From contig CANQTD010000007.1 of the NCBI GenBank assembly GCA_947626685.1, positions 1 to 59,670 on the forward strand: a DNA stretch of 59,670 nucleotides, read 5' to 3'. Shown here piece after piece: positions 8,197 to 17,613 of this stretch (positions within the stretch are counted from its first letter, which is position 1; every line of letters starts with the position of its first letter). The notes beneath the pieces are model-generated. The model had not been told where the DNA came from. It made no database searches and saw only the letters and a program-made list of their open reading frames with translations. Origin of the DNA: an uncultured Clostridia bacterium (GTDB lineage Bacteria > Bacillota > Clostridia > Christensenellales > Borkfalkiaceae). Made by a program: the position numbers and the translations under genes.

Positions 8197-8997
8197 TCAA
8201 AGCCGCTTCTCCTTCCGTCCGCGCGCTTCCATTCTCTTCCTGTTATAGATCACGCCGACGGTGAGGCAGATCATCATCCAATAGAGCCAGAGGAGGAAAA
8301 CGACGACGAGGGAGAGCGCGCCGTACAGCTTTTCCGCCGAGGCGAAGCGGAGGTAGACGGCGAACAGGGCGGAGGCGGCGAGCCAGAGCGCGGCGGTGAG
8401 CAGGCTGCCGTGGACGGTCTCCGCGGGGCTGACGCGGTACGGGCAGACGTAGGCGTTGAGGATCCACGCCGCGAAAAAGCCCAAGAGGAGCAAAAGCGTG
8501 TAGACGAGCGGGTAAAAGATCCACGGGGAGTACTTCCGCAGAAGAAAGACCGCGGAGAACATGACCGCGCCCGCGACGGCGAAGAACACGAGGATGACGA
8601 AGGTGAGGGCGATCGCCGAAACGCGCACCTTCCAGCCATGCTTATGGCATTCCCCGCCGTACACGATCTCCCCGCTTCTCCTCAGGTGGTAGAAAAAGCC
8701 CGAGCTCGACCAAAGCGTCGTCGCAAGAAAGAAAATGCTCGCTCCCCTCGACGCGCCCTCGGCGTTCGCGCGCAAAAAGATGAGCAGATCCTTCGCCCAG
8801 CCGAAGAGCCCGAGATCGAGGATCTGCTCCCCCGCCGCGCCCGCCCGTCCGAAGAGAAGGGTGAGCCAAAAGAGAAAGGGCACGATGGACGTGACGAGAA
8901 AAAAGACGAGCGTGCCCGCGATCGTGGTGTACTTTTGTTCGGCGAGAACGCGGTATGCCCGCCGCGCCTTTTCCCACAGTGCGCGCAGAGTTTTCAT
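8197..8997 (-). CDS. YihY/BrkB family inner membrane protein
   Basis: A 266-residue integral membrane protein starting MKTLRALWEKARRAYRV. It has about six hydrophobic segments and the family features KYTTIAGTLVFFLVTSIVPF near the N-terminus, an amphipathic FYHLRRSGEIVYG stretch, and a YGALSLVVVFLLWLYWMM segment near the C-terminus. The family was once called ribonuclease BN, which is known to be a misannotation; its transport or envelope role is not settled. An upstream in-frame ATG at 9054 would add 19 residues (MGNGYGFRRKGARIAQPLC), but family alignment favours 8997. Neither start has a clear Shine-Dalgarno sequence. The basic tail ends NRKRMEARGRKEKRL. Confidence 0.85.
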   Translation of the reverse strand: MKTLRALWEKARRAYRVLAEQKYTTIAGTLVFFLVTSIVPFLFWLTLLFGRAGAAGEQILDLGLFGWAKDLLIFLRANAEGASRGASIFFLATTLWSSSGFFYHLRRSGEIVYGGECHKHGWKVRVSAIALTFVILVFFAVAGAVMFSAVFLLRKYSPWIFYPLVYTLLLLLGFFAAWILNAYVCPYRVSPAETVHGSLLTAALWLAASALFAVYLRFASAEKLYGALSLVVVFLLWLYWMMICLTVGVIYNRKRMEARGRKEKRL

Positions 8998-9109
8998 ACA
9001 AAGAGGTTGTGCAATCCGCGCCCCTTTACGCCGAAAACCGTACCCATTCCCCATTTTACGCTATCAAGGCAGCTTTTTCGCAGCCGCTCACGGGGTAGGA
9101 AATAGCGGA

Positions 9110-9392
9110 ATGAGGAGCACTGCAATGGGTGGAGCCGAAGCAACGCCCCCTCCGTGGGAGGGGGATTAAGGGGGTGGGGCGGATTCTAAAATCGTACCCA
9201 CCTCAGTCACTGCGTGACAGCTCCTCCTCGGGAGGAGCCAAGAGCGTTAGCGAGACTGCCCGCGCGCACTATTTGCGACTAAGCGCGGCACGAGCACGCA
9301 GTGCGAAGTAGGGGGTTCAAAACCCCTTTCCCCCGCTCCGCGGGTACTTTCCCCCAAAGGGGGGAAGCCTTACTCGGCACGCGAATCATAGC
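9110..9392. repeat. mosaic of short G+C-rich hairpin repeats
   Basis: No gene is supported here. The stretch contains an inverted copy of the roughly 143-bp unit also seen near 54 kb (cccctccgtgggaggggg, then gattctaaaatcgtaccc), a GTCACTGCGTGAC hairpin, CTCCTCCTCGGGAGGAG, and the module CCCCGCTCCGCGGG followed by ACTTTCCCCCAAAGGGGGG. These same modules recur in most long gaps of the window. Confidence 0.85.
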
Positions 9393-9425
9393 AAAAAAGA
9401 CGCGATCTGTCGACCGCGCCTTTTT
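9393..9425 (-). terminator. tuf intrinsic terminator
   Basis: On the minus strand AAAAAGGCGCG pairs with CGCGTCTTTTT across a short loop, ending in a run of six T. It starts 13 bases after the tuf stop. Confidence 0.8.
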
Positions 9426-9437
9426 GGATCTCGGTGC

Positions 9438-10658
9438 TTATTTGAGGATCTTCGACACTGCGCCGGAGCCGACCGTTCTGCCGCCCTCACGGATAGCGAA
9501 ACGGAGGCCTTCCTCGATCGCGACGGGCTTGATGAGCTCGACGGTGATCGTGACGTGGTCGCCGGGCATGACCATCTCAACGCCCGCGGGGAGCTCGATG
9601 GAGCCGGTGACGTCCGTCGTTCTGATGAAGAACTGGGGACGATAGTGGTTGAAGAATGCGGTGTGGCGGCCGCCCTCGTCCTTCGTCAGGACGTAGACCT
9701 GCGCCTCAAACTTGGTCGCGGTGGGAACGCTGCCCGGCTTCGCGATGACCTGACCCTTCTCGACGTCCGTTCTGTTGATGCCGCGGAGAAGCGCGCCGAC
9801 GTTGTCGCCTGCGGTCGCTTCGTCGAGGAGCTTGTGGAACATTTCGAGACCGGTGATGACGGTCGTGCGGGGCTTCGGGATGAGGCCGACGATCTCGGCG
9901 GGATCACCGACGTGCGCGGTACCTCTCTCGACACGGCCCGTAGCGACGGTGCCGCGGCCGGAGATCGTGAACACGTCCTCGACGGGGAGAAGGAAAGGCT
10001 TCTGATCGTCGCGCTGAGGGGTGGGAATGTAGCTGTCGACAGCGTCCATGAGCTCGAGGATGCACTTGCACTCGGGAGCGGCGAGGATCTCGGCGTCGGA
10101 AGCGCCGCTGGTCGCCTTTTCAAGCGCTTTGAGAGCGGAACCCTTGATGATGGGAGCGTCGTCCCCGGGGAAGCCGTACTCGTTGAGCAGCTCTCTCACT
10201 TCCATTTCGACGAGTTCGAGGAGCTCGGGATCGTCGAGCTGGTCGACCTTGTTCAGGAATACGATGATATAGGGAACGCCGACCTGACGGGCGAGCAGGA
10301 TGTGCTCACGGGTCTGGGGCATGGGGCCGTCGGACGCGGCGACAACGAGGATCGCGCCGTCCATCTGGGCAGCGCCCGTGATCATGTTCTTGACATAGTC
10401 CGCGTGACCGGGGCAGTCGACGTGCGCGTAGTGGCGCTTGTCCGTCTGGTACTCGACGTGTGCGGTGTTGATCGTGATGCCGCGCGCCTTTTCCTCGGGA
10501 GCCTTGTCGATCTCGTCGTAACGCATTTTCTGGGCCTGACCCTTGCACGCCATAACCATCGTGATAGCTGCGGTCAAAGTGGTCTTGCCGTGGTCAACGT
10601 GGCCAATGGTACCAATGTTGACGTGGGGCTTGCTTCTGTCGAATTTTGCCTTTGCCAT
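9438..10658 (-). CDS. tuf: elongation factor Tu
   Basis: A 406-residue GTPase that delivers aminoacyl-tRNA to the ribosome. The G motifs are intact: GHVDHGKTT at residues 19-27, the switch I region with [29 protein letters not shown], and the later beta-barrel domains with RTTDVTGSI and MVMPGDHV near the end. A strong ribosome binding site (TTGGAGGACA) precedes the ATG. Although it follows fusA on the same strand, it has its own promoter and a leader of about 105 bases containing a TCCGACCC/GGGCGGA-type hairpin, so it can be transcribed independently of the str operon. A terminator follows. The length is slightly above the usual 394-400 residues. Confidence 0.99.
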   Translation of the reverse strand: MAKAKFDRSKPHVNIGTIGHVDHGKTTLTAAITMVMACKGQAQKMRYDEIDKAPEEKARGITINTAHVEYQTDKRHYAHVDCPGHADYVKNMITGAAQMDGAILVVAASDGPMPQTREHILLARQVGVPYIIVFLNKVDQLDDPELLELVEMEVRELLNEYGFPGDDAPIIKGSALKALEKATSGASDAEILAAPECKCILELMDAVDSYIPTPQRDDQKPFLLPVEDVFTISGRGTVATGRVERGTAHVGDPAEIVGLIPKPRTTVITGLEMFHKLLDEATAGDNVGALLRGINRTDVEKGQVIAKPGSVPTATKFEAQVYVLTKDEGGRHTAFFNHYRPQFFIRTTDVTGSIELPAGVEMVMPGDHVTITVELIKPVAIEEGLRFAIREGGRTVGSGAVSKILK

Positions 10659-10771
10659 TTTGAGTTGTCCTCCAATAATTTTTATTTTTTGATAACTTTT
10701 TCCGCCCTTTCGGGTCGGAAGCGCAGCTATCTATCAATCTCTGATATCAAGCTGGATCGCTTGTCCTACTC

Positions 10772-10800
10772 ATTATAACGCAAGCGAAAAAAATTTGCAA
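10772..10800 (-). promoter_or_regulatory. tuf promoter
   Basis: Minus strand TTGCAA, 17 bases, TATAAT, located between fusA and tuf. The transcript would start near 10765, giving a leader of about 105 bases. Confidence 0.85.
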
Positions 10801-10855
10801 GAAATTTACGGAACATTTTTACAAATTTTTCCGCCTCTGTAGGGGAGATCCCCCC

Positions 10856-12943
10856 TTACTTGCCCTGCGGGGCCGTGCGCTCCTTGACGATCTTCTCGGA
10901 AATGGAGCGGGGAACCTCGCTGTAATGGTCGAATTGCATCGTGAACTGACCGCGGCCCTGCGTGCGGGAACGGAGTTCCGTCGCATAGCCGAACATCTCG
11001 GAGAGCGGGATCTCGGCGTTGATCACCTTTGCGCCCGCCCTCTCGTCCGTCGAAGTGATGCTGCCGCGGCGGGAGGAGACGTTCCCCATCAGATCGCCGA
11101 AGTAATCCTCGGGGGTGATGATCTGCACCCGCATGATGGGCTCGAGGAGAACGGGCTTCGCCTTTTCCAGACCGTTCTTGAACGCCATCGAACCCGCGAT
11201 CTTGAACGCCATTTCGGAGGAGTCGACCTCGTGGAAACTCCCGTCGTACACTTCCACCTTGAAGTCCACGACCTCGTAGCCCGCGAGGAAGCCGTTCTTC
11301 GCCGCTTCCTGTATCCCCTTGTCGACCGCGGGGATATATTCTTTGGGAATGGAACCGCCCACCGTCTTGTCCTCGAAGGAGTAGCCGCCGCCCGGTTCAT
11401 TGGGAATGAGACGGATCTTGCAGTGGCCGTATTGGCCCTTGCCGCCCGACTGCCGTTTGTAGAGGCCCTCCGCTTCGACCGCCTGACGGAAGGTCTCGCG
11501 GTAGGCGACCTGCGGCCGCCCGACGTTGGCTTCGACGTGGAACTCGCGGAGCAATCTGTCGACGATGATGTCGAGATGCAGCTCGCCCATGCCCGCGATG
11601 ATCGTCTGCCCCGTCTCCTTGTCGGTATACGTCTTGAAGGTGGGGTCCTCTTCCGCGAGCTTGATGAGGGCAAGCGTCATCTTTTCCTGCCCCGCCTTTG
11701 TCTTGGGCTCCAGCGAGAGCTGGATGACGGGATCGGGGAATTCCATCTTTTCGAGGACGATCGGGTGCTTTTCGTCGCAGAGCGTGTCGCCCGTCGTCGT
11801 GTTTTTGAGGCCGACGATCGCGCAGATATCGCCCGAGCAGATCTCCTCGATGTCCTTCCGCTCGTTGGCGTGCATCTGGACGAGACGGCCCACGCGCTCC
11901 TTCTTCTCCTTCGTGGAGTTGTAGACGTAGGAACCCGCCTCGAGCACGCCCGAATAGCAGCGGAAATAGGCGAGAGACCCCACGAAGGGATCGGTCGCGA
12001 TCTTGAACGCGAGACCCGCGAAAGGCTCGTCGTCTGACGTCTTTCTCTCCTCCTCTTTCCCCGTATCGGGATTGATCCCCTTGACATGGTCCACGTCGGA
12101 GGGGCTCGGGAGGAAGTTGATCACGGCGTCGAGCAGGAACTGCACGCCCTTGTTCTTATAGGAAGAGCCGCAGAGCATGGGGACCGCTTCCATTTTCAGG
12201 CAACGCGCGCGGAGGCCCGAGATGATCTCCTCCTCCGTGAGGTCGCCGCATTCGAAGTATTTCTCCATGAGCTCGTCCGAAGCGGAGGCCGCTTCCTCGA
12301 CGAGCTTGGCGCGGTATTCCGCCGCGATCTCCTTCATGTCGGCGGGAATGGGCTCCTTGCGGTAATCCTTGCCGAGATCGTCGTAATAGACCTCCGCCTC
12401 CATGCGGATGAGGTCGACGATCCCGCGGAAGGAAGCCTCCTTGCCGATGGGAAGTTCGACGGGAACGGGGTTCGCGCCGAGACGTTCGCGGAGCATGGAC
12501 TCGACGCGGAAGAAATCCGCGCCGTTGATGTCCATCTTGTTGACATAGGCGATGCGGGGCACCTTGTAGGTATCCGCCTGCCGCCAGACCGTTTCCGATT
12601 GGGGCTCCACGCCGCCCTTTGCGCAAAAGGTGGCGACGGCTCCGTCGAGAACGCGGAGAGACCGCTCGACTTCAACCGTGAAGTCGACGTGGCCCGGGGT
12701 GTCGATGATATTGAAACGGTACCCTTTCCAATAGCAGGTGGTCGCAGCGGACGTGATCGTGATCCCGCGCTCCTGCTCCTGTACCATCCAATCCATCGTC
12801 GCCGCGCCCTCGTGGACTTCGCCGATCTTATGCGTCTTTCCCGTATAGAACAGGATACGCTCCGTGGTTGTCGTCTTGCCGGCATCGATGTGCGCCATGA
12901 TGCCGAAGTTCCGCGTGTGCTTTAAGTCGTATTGTCTTGCCAT
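10856..12943 (-). CDS. fusA: elongation factor G
   Basis: A 695-residue translocation GTPase. Visible motifs are [15 protein letters not shown] at residues about 18-32, switch [32 protein letters not shown], the domain II-III boundary and the domain IV segment [15 protein letters not shown]. The length matches bacterial EF-G. It begins [14 protein letters not shown] with GGAAGGAGAG directly upstream, 12 bases after rpsG, and is the third gene of the str operon rpsL-rpsG-fusA, driven from the promoter near 14.2 kb. Nothing suggests an antibiotic-resistance paralogue. Confidence 0.98.
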   Translation of the reverse strand: MARQYDLKHTRNFGIMAHIDAGKTTTTERILFYTGKTHKIGEVHEGAATMDWMVQEQERGITITSAATTCYWKGYRFNIIDTPGHVDFTVEVERSLRVLDGAVATFCAKGGVEPQSETVWRQADTYKVPRIAYVNKMDINGADFFRVESMLRERLGANPVPVELPIGKEASFRGIVDLIRMEAEVYYDDLGKDYRKEPIPADMKEIAAEYRAKLVEEAASASDELMEKYFECGDLTEEEIISGLRARCLKMEAVPMLCGSSYKNKGVQFLLDAVINFLPSPSDVDHVKGINPDTGKEEERKTSDDEPFAGLAFKIATDPFVGSLAYFRCYSGVLEAGSYVYNSTKEKKERVGRLVQMHANERKDIEEICSGDICAIVGLKNTTTGDTLCDEKHPIVLEKMEFPDPVIQLSLEPKTKAGQEKMTLALIKLAEEDPTFKTYTDKETGQTIIAGMGELHLDIIVDRLLREFHVEANVGRPQVAYRETFRQAVEAEGLYKRQSGGKGQYGHCKIRLIPNEPGGGYSFEDKTVGGSIPKEYIPAVDKGIQEAAKNGFLAGYEVVDFKVEVYDGSFHEVDSSEMAFKIAGSMAFKNGLEKAKPVLLEPIMRVQIITPEDYFGDLMGNVSSRRGSITSTDERAGAKVINAEIPLSEMFGYATELRSRTQGRGQFTMQFDHYSEVPRSISEKIVKERTAPQGK

Positions 12944-12955
12944 CTCTCCTTCCTC

Positions 12956-13426
12956 TTAGAAACGGAAGTGCGCGAACGCCTTGTTCGCCTCTGCCATTCT
13001 GTGCGTGTCCTCTTTCTTTTTGACGGACGCACCCGTGTTGTTGTATGCGTCCATGAGCTCGGCTGCGAGCTTCTTGTACGTTTCGCGTTCGCTGCGCTTT
13101 CTCGTGTTGAGAACGAGCCAGCGGATCGCAAGCGTCTGGCGGCGTTCGGGACGGATCTCGATGGGGACCTGATAGTTCGCACCGCCGACGCGCCTTGCCT
13201 TGACTTCGACCATAGGGGTAATGTTGGCGAGAGCCTGTTTGAAAACCTCCATAGGGTCCATGTTCATCTTCTCTCCCATGAGCTTGAACGCGTCATAGAC
13301 GATATTCTGGGCAACGCTCTTTTCGCCGTCGAGCATGATCTGGTTGATGAGCTTCGTGACGACGACGCTGCCGTAGAGAGGATCGGGGAGTACTTCTCTC
13401 TTGGGAACTTTCCCTCTTCTGGGCAT
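12956..13426 (-). CDS. rpsG: 30S ribosomal protein S7
   Basis: A 156-residue protein with the S7 features MPRRG at the start, [35 protein letters not shown] (rRNA-binding beta hairpin) and [13 protein letters not shown], ending in [16 protein letters not shown]7 nucleates the head of the small subunit and, in Escherichia coli, represses its own operon. The start has AAAGGAGGATAACACA upstream. It lies 244 bases after rpsL; that spacer contains a CTTGCG/CGCAAG hairpin (13651-13668) just after the rpsL stop and a CCCCGCAAGGGGG element near 13540, possible processing or regulatory structures. Confidence 0.98.
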   Translation of the reverse strand: MPRRGKVPKREVLPDPLYGSVVVTKLINQIMLDGEKSVAQNIVYDAFKLMGEKMNMDPMEVFKQALANITPMVEVKARRVGGANYQVPIEIRPERRQTLAIRWLVLNTRKRSERETYKKLAAELMDAYNNTGASVKKKEDTHRMAEANKAFAHFRF

Positions 13427-13670
13427 TGTGTTATCCTCCTTTTGATAATCATCGTGCGGATGTACCGCGAGGGCATTTTATAGCCGCCCTTCTTTTAAGC
13501 TATCACTTGCCGTACCTCTTGTACGGTAGCGAATCTTCTCCCCCTTGCGGGGAATACTGCCTACCTTCATCGGGCTGATATTCCGAAAATAAGTAGGGTT
13601 GGGTTCACGCGATTTTTTGCCTTGCAAATACTCGCCGTGAGGAAATGTGCCTTGCGCTTTCTCGCAAGAA

Positions 13671-14042
13671 TTACTTCGCCTTCTTCGCGCCGTACTTGCT
13701 GCGGGACTGCTTGCGCTTTGCAACGCCTGCCGTATCGAGCGCGCCGCGGACGATGTGGTAGCGGACGCCGGGCAGATCCTTGACTCTTCCGCCGCGGATG
13801 AGGACGGAGCTGTGCTCCTGCAGATTGTGACCTTCGCCGGGAATGTACACCGTACCTTCCTGCTTGTTGGTCAATCTGACCCTCGCGATCTTCCTGAGAG
13901 CCGAGTTGGGCTTCTTGGGGGAAGTCGTCGTCACCTGAAGGCACACGCCGCGCTTCTGCGGGCACTTGTCGAGAATGGGGCATTTCGATTTGAAAGCCTC
14001 GCGCTCTCTGCCTTTCTTGATGAGCTGGTTGATTGTGGGCAT
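13671..14042 (-). CDS. rpsL: 30S ribosomal protein S12
   Basis: A 123-residue protein starting [13 protein letters not shown], with the conserved [19 protein letters not shown] and the decoding-centre loop [20 protein letters not shown]. The ATG at 14042 has AAAAGGAGGTAAAAACGTA upstream, so the longer in-frame extension is not used. It is the first gene of the str operon, following a leader of about 165 bases from the promoter at 14213-14241. The lysine after SP (TTSPKKPNS), a position where changes cause streptomycin resistance, is wild type. Confidence 0.98.
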   Translation of the reverse strand: MPTINQLIKKGREREAFKSKCPILDKCPQKRGVCLQVTTTSPKKPNSALRKIARVRLTNKQEGTVYIPGEGHNLQEHSSVLIRGGRVKDLPGVRYHIVRGALDTAGVAKRKQSRSKYGAKKAK

Positions 14043-14212
14043 TACGTTTTTACCTCCTTTTCTTATTTCGGAATATCCTCGGGATCGATGATCCGGAAGG
14101 GCAGATTGGGTGCACGGGCGGCATACGCGCGTCCGCGGAGTTTGCCAAAGCCAAGCGGCGTTCCGTGAAAAAAGCACACAAAAAAACCGCCTATTGGGCA
14201 TAGACAACGATT

Positions 14213-14241
14213 ATTTTAGCAAATGCCGACGGCTTTGTCAA
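14213..14241 (-). promoter_or_regulatory. str operon promoter
   Basis: Minus strand TTGACA, 17 bases, TAAAAT. It diverges from the pgk promoter across about 165 bases of sequence in which no gene is visible. Confidence 0.88.
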
Positions 14242-14407
14242 ACGAATTTATGCAAATTTTTGCATTTTTTTCCTCGCGCGAACAATTTATTTATAAGAAT
14301 GCGCGAAAGCCGCCGCCTGCGCGTTGTGTTTTCGCCCCGCAGGGCCGCCCGTCCCCCCTCTCCCGCGAAAAATTTTCTCCGCGGAAAAAGAATTGCCGCA
14401 CAAAGTA

Positions 14408-14436
14408 TTGACAATTTTTCCAAAAAGCAGTATCAT
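14408..14436 (+). promoter_or_regulatory. pgk promoter
   Basis: Plus strand TTGACA, 17 bases, TATCAT, with the -10 about 40 bases upstream of the pgk start codon. Confidence 0.85.
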
Positions 14437-14475
14437 AAACCCGATAAATTCAATCGGCAAGGAGAAATGTCACCC

Positions 14476-15783
14476 ATGAACAAACTGACTGTCAAAGACA
14501 TCAAAGACTGGAAAGGCAAGCGCGTTCTCGTGCGCTGCGATTTCAACGTCCCCATGAAGGACGGCAAGATCACCGACGAGAACAGGATCAAGGGCGCACT
14601 GCCCACCATCGAATATCTGCTCAATGCGGGCGCGAAGGTCGTCCTCTGCTCCCATATGGGCAAACCGCACTCCATCTTCTCCGATGAGGTAAAGCTCAAC
14701 AAGAAGGATAAGAAGAAGGTCGAAGCGGGCGAGACCACGGCGGAAGCCATCATCGAGAAGGCGAAAAAGGAGGAGCCGAAGAAGCTCACCCTCGCCCCCG
14801 TCGCGGCACGTCTCAACGAGCTCCTCGGCGGAAAAGTGACCTTCGCCTCGGACGTGGTAGGCCCCGACGCGGCGAAGAAGGTCGCCGCGCTCAAAGAGGG
14901 CGAGGCCGTTCTGCTCGAAAATCTCCGCTTCCATTGGGAGGAGGAGAAGAGGGATCTCGAATTCTGCAAGAAGCTCGCCGCATATTGCGACATCTATGTG
15001 AACGACGCGTTCGGCACCGCCCACCGCTCCCATGCTTCGACGGCGGCGATCGTCGAATACGGCCTCGTCAAGACCGCCGTCTGCGGCTTCCTCATCGAAA
15101 AGGAACTCACCGTGATGGCGGACTCGCTCGACCACCCCGTCCGCCCCTTCGTTGCGATCTTGGGCGGCGCGAAAGTCGCGGATAAGCTCGGCGTCATCTC
15201 CAATCTTCTCGAAAAGTGCGACACGCTCATCATCGGCGGCGGCATGGCGTACACCTTCCTCAAAGCAAAGGGGTACGAGGTCGGCACCTCCCTCGTGGAC
15301 GACGAAAAACTCGGCTACTGCAACGAGATGATCGCGAAGGCCGCGGAGATGGGCAAGGAGCTCCTTCTCCCCGTCGACACCGTGATCACGAAGGCGTTCC
15401 CCGACCCCATCGACGCACCCATCGACGTGACGACGGTGCCCTCGGACGCGATCCCCGCAGACATGATGGGTCTCGACATCGGCGAAAAGACGCGCAAGCT
15501 GTACGCCGACAAAGTCAAGAGCGCAAAGACGGTCATCTGGAACGGTCCTATGGGCGTGTTTGAGAACCCCATCCTCGCAAAGGGCACGATCGCGGTCGCA
15601 CAGGCGCTCGCGGACGCGCAGGGAGCGACGACCATCGTCGGCGGCGGCGATTCGGCGGCGGCGTGCACCCAGCTCGGCTTCGCGGACAAGATCACCCATA
15701 TCTCGACGGGCGGCGGCGCTTCTCTCGAGCTCTTCGAGGGGAAGGTGCTCCCCGGAATCGCCTGCCTCAACGACAAGGCGTAA
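14476..15783 (+). CDS. pgk: phosphoglycerate kinase
   Basis: A 435-residue glycolytic enzyme converting 1,3-bisphosphoglycerate plus ADP to 3-phosphoglycerate plus ATP. Motifs include [15 protein letters not shown] at residues 16-30, the substrate-binding [34 protein letters not shown], the hinge and nucleotide site [19 protein letters not shown] and [11 protein letters not shown] with STGGGASLE at the C-terminus. The ATG at 14476 lies 11 bases after AAGGAG; an ATG at 14467 is only two bases from it and is less likely. Residues about 66-101 form a lysine/glutamate-rich insertion ([20 protein letters not shown] and following) where most PGKs have a short loop, explaining the extra length. The gene leads the pgk-small protein-tpiA group. 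Confidence 0.97.
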   Translation: MNKLTVKDIKDWKGKRVLVRCDFNVPMKDGKITDENRIKGALPTIEYLLNAGAKVVLCSHMGKPHSIFSDEVKLNKKDKKKVEAGETTAEAIIEKAKKEEPKKLTLAPVAARLNELLGGKVTFASDVVGPDAAKKVAALKEGEAVLLENLRFHWEEEKRDLEFCKKLAAYCDIYVNDAFGTAHRSHASTAAIVEYGLVKTAVCGFLIEKELTVMADSLDHPVRPFVAILGGAKVADKLGVISNLLEKCDTLIIGGGMAYTFLKAKGYEVGTSLVDDEKLGYCNEMIAKAAEMGKELLLPVDTVITKAFPDPIDAPIDVTTVPSDAIPADMMGLDIGEKTRKLYADKVKSAKTVIWNGPMGVFENPILAKGTIAVAQALADAQGATTIVGGGDSAAACTQLGFADKITHISTGGGASLELFEGKVLPGIACLNDKA

Positions 15784-15815
15784 CGCCCCGTCTTTCGGCA
15801 AAAGAGGAAATCGTC

Positions 15816-16046
15816 ATGGGAAGCAAACCTTTTGCGGGATTCCGGATCTCGGTGAGCGTTCTGATGCTGCTCGCCGCCCTCTGCGCGGCGGCACTCGGCG
15901 CGCTCGGCTATTTCGGCATCCTCTTCCGTCTCGAACTCTGGCTGGCGGTCTACCTCTGCGCGGCCGCCGTCGTCACGCTCGTTCTGTGGATCTGGTTCGT
16001 CTGCGTCTCGGATAAGATCTGCGAAAACATGCAAACAAAAGACTGA
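15816..16046 (+). CDS. small two-helix membrane protein
   Basis: A 76-residue protein beginning MGSKPFAGFRISVSVL. It has two hydrophobic segments at about residues 10-34 and 40-63 and a short polar tail ending CENMQTKD, so a hairpin membrane protein with both ends probably cytoplasmic is likely. AGAGGAAATCGTC upstream serves as ribosome binding site. It lies 32 bases after pgk and 120 bases before tpiA in the same orientation. No family is recognised. A G+C-rich hairpin follows it and may reduce read-through to tpiA. Confidence 0.7.
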   Translation: MGSKPFAGFRISVSVLMLLAALCAAALGALGYFGILFRLELWLAVYLCAAAVVTLVLWIWFVCVSDKICENMQTKD

Positions 16047-16053
16047 ACCCTCG

Positions 16054-16080
16054 GCGGGCGGGCAGGTCGTCCGCCCGCTT
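16054..16080 (+). terminator. weak hairpin between the small membrane gene and tpiA
   Basis: GCGGGCGG and CCGCCCGC pair around a nine-base loop, followed only by TTTCC. It could be a weak terminator or attenuator. A second stem (CCCAT/ATGGG, loop containing GACATGGT) follows at about 16089-16110. Confidence 0.4.
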
Positions 16081-16166
16081 TCCGTGCCCCATCGCAGACA
16101 TGGTATGGGCGTTTTGCGTCTACTGAACCCAAAAAAACAAAAAATCATGATAAGTGAGGTAACACT

Positions 16167-16913
16167 ATGAGAAGACCCATCATCGCAGGAAATTGGAAGA
16201 TGAACAACACGGCGAGCGAAGCCGTCGCGCTCATCAAAGAGCTCAAACCGCTCGTGAAGAACGCAAAGTGCGACGTCGTCGTGTGCGTTCCCGCCATCGA
16301 TATCCCCGCCGTCAAAAAGGCGGTCTACGGCTCGAAGATCAGGTTGGGCGCGCAAAACGTCCACTTCGCCGAAAAGGGCGCGTACACGGGCGAGATCTCC
16401 GCGAACATGCTCAAAGAGTACGGCGTGAAGTACGTCATCATCGGGCACAGCGAGAGAAGGCAGTATTTCGGCGAAACGGACGAGACCGTCAACAAGCGCA
16501 CCCTCGCCGCCCTCGCCGCGGGCCTCACCCCCATCGTCTGCATCGGAGAGAGCCTCGAAGAGCGGGAAACGGGGCTTACGAAAAAGGTGCTCGACAGACA
16601 GATCGAGCTCGGCTTTGCGGGGATCGAGGACTTCTCGAAGATCGTCGTCGCATACGAACCCATCTGGGCGATCGGCACGGGCAGGACCGCGACGGACGAA
16701 CAGGCCAACGAGACGATCGGCTATATCCGCAAGCGCATGAAAAAGGTGTATGCGGGCAAGAACGTCGGCAGGATGCGCATCCAATACGGCGGCTCGATGA
16801 ACGCCAAGAACTGCAAGGGGCTCATGGCCCAGCCCGAGATCGACGGCGGTCTCATCGGCGGGGCAAGCCTGAAAGCTCCCGACTTCGCCTCCATTGTCAA
16901 TTTCGATAAGTAA
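16167..16913 (+). CDS. tpiA: triose-phosphate isomerase
   Basis: A 248-residue TIM-barrel enzyme interconverting dihydroxyacetone phosphate and glyceraldehyde 3-phosphate. The catalytic residues are present: Asn9 and Lys11 in AGNWKMNN, His94 in IIGHSERR, Glu164 in VAYEPIWAIGTG; the flexible phosphate loop is AIGTGRTAT and the C-terminal phosphate site is YGGSMNAKN and GLIGGASL. The ATG has GTGAGGTAACACT upstream. It is followed by a strong intrinsic terminator, so it ends the pgk group. gpmI, a further glycolytic gene, lies about 5 kb on in the same direction, separated by the oppositely oriented leucine-rich repeat gene. Confidence 0.98.
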   Translation: MRRPIIAGNWKMNNTASEAVALIKELKPLVKNAKCDVVVCVPAIDIPAVKKAVYGSKIRLGAQNVHFAEKGAYTGEISANMLKEYGVKYVIIGHSERRQYFGETDETVNKRTLAALAAGLTPIVCIGESLEERETGLTKKVLDRQIELGFAGIEDFSKIVVAYEPIWAIGTGRTATDEQANETIGYIRKRMKKVYAGKNVGRMRIQYGGSMNAKNCKGLMAQPEIDGGLIGGASLKAPDFASIVNFDK

Positions 16914-16937
16914 GAAACAGAAGGCGCAGATAGCATT

Positions 16938-16973
16938 GCGGCGCGTTGCCATTGGCAACGCGCCGCTTTTTTT
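16938..16973 (+). terminator. tpiA intrinsic terminator
   Basis: A perfect 13-bp stem, GCGGCGCGTTGCC with its complement around an ATT loop, followed by seven T. Confidence 0.95.
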
Positions 16974-17040
16974 ACGAAAATCGCACCGCTTATGCGGACA
17001 TGGTACGCCCGTTTTGCCTCAAATCAAAAGAAGCATTTGG

Positions 17041-17605
17041 GTTCTTGCGTCAAATTAGGCTTCCCCTTCCCGTGGGAAATCCTCATTCCGTCCCGACCGA
17101 GGCTTCTATTGTAAACTAAGGTCGGCACGCCCCACCCGCATCCTGTTCTCTAAGGGTGGCACGAGGAGCAAAGCGACGACGTAGCCCGCAAGGGCGAAGT
17201 AACCCCGAAGGGGGTGAGCGAATCTTAAAGATACGCTCGGCTTCGCCTCGGTATGAGGGGCCCTTGCTGTCCCCTTTGGGGGGTCGCATCACCCTCTTGC
17301 CCACCCCTTTGGGGGTCGCATCACCCCCCTTGCTGTCCCCTTTGGGGAAAGTACCCGCGCAGCGGGGGAAAGGGGTTTTTGAACCCCCTCAGTCTCGCTT
17401 ACGCTCGACAGCTCCCCCAAAGGTGGAGCCGAGAAAGGCTTCCCCCCGTGGGGGGGAGCTCCCGCGGAGCGGGTGCCCCGCCCGCACATTCTTTTGTTGT
17501 CGAAGGGCGGCACGAGCCGTAGGCGAAGTATGAGGGGAGCTTCTAATTAGAGTGCCCCTCATCCGTCACTTCGTGCCACCTTCCCCCCGAGGGGGGAAGG
17601 CTTGC
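17041..17605. repeat. mosaic of intergenic hairpin repeats
   Basis: No gene is supported in this roughly 560-base gap. It carries, in inverted orientation, the module also found at 33.1 and 35.2 kb (attccgtcccgaccgaggc, then aaactaaggtcggcac), then CTCGGCTTCGCCTCGGTATGAG, the CCCGCGCAGCGGGG/TTTCCCC module, the GTCTCGCTTACGCTCGAC hairpin with AGCTCCCCCAAAGGTGGAGCC, and GGGGGGAAGGC blocks just before the leucine-rich repeat gene's stop. Confidence 0.85.
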
Positions 17606-17613
17606 CGGTCGAT

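Noticed and set aside
10700..10725. A terminator between fusA and tuf on the minus strand
   Set aside because: The TCCGACCC/GGGCGGA hairpin is followed by A residues, not T, on the transcribed strand and lies within the tuf leader.
9438..12943. Tetracycline or fusidic acid resistance determinants among the elongation factor genes
   Set aside because: EF-G and EF-Tu lie in a standard str operon order and match housekeeping length and motifs; nothing resembles TetM or FusB.
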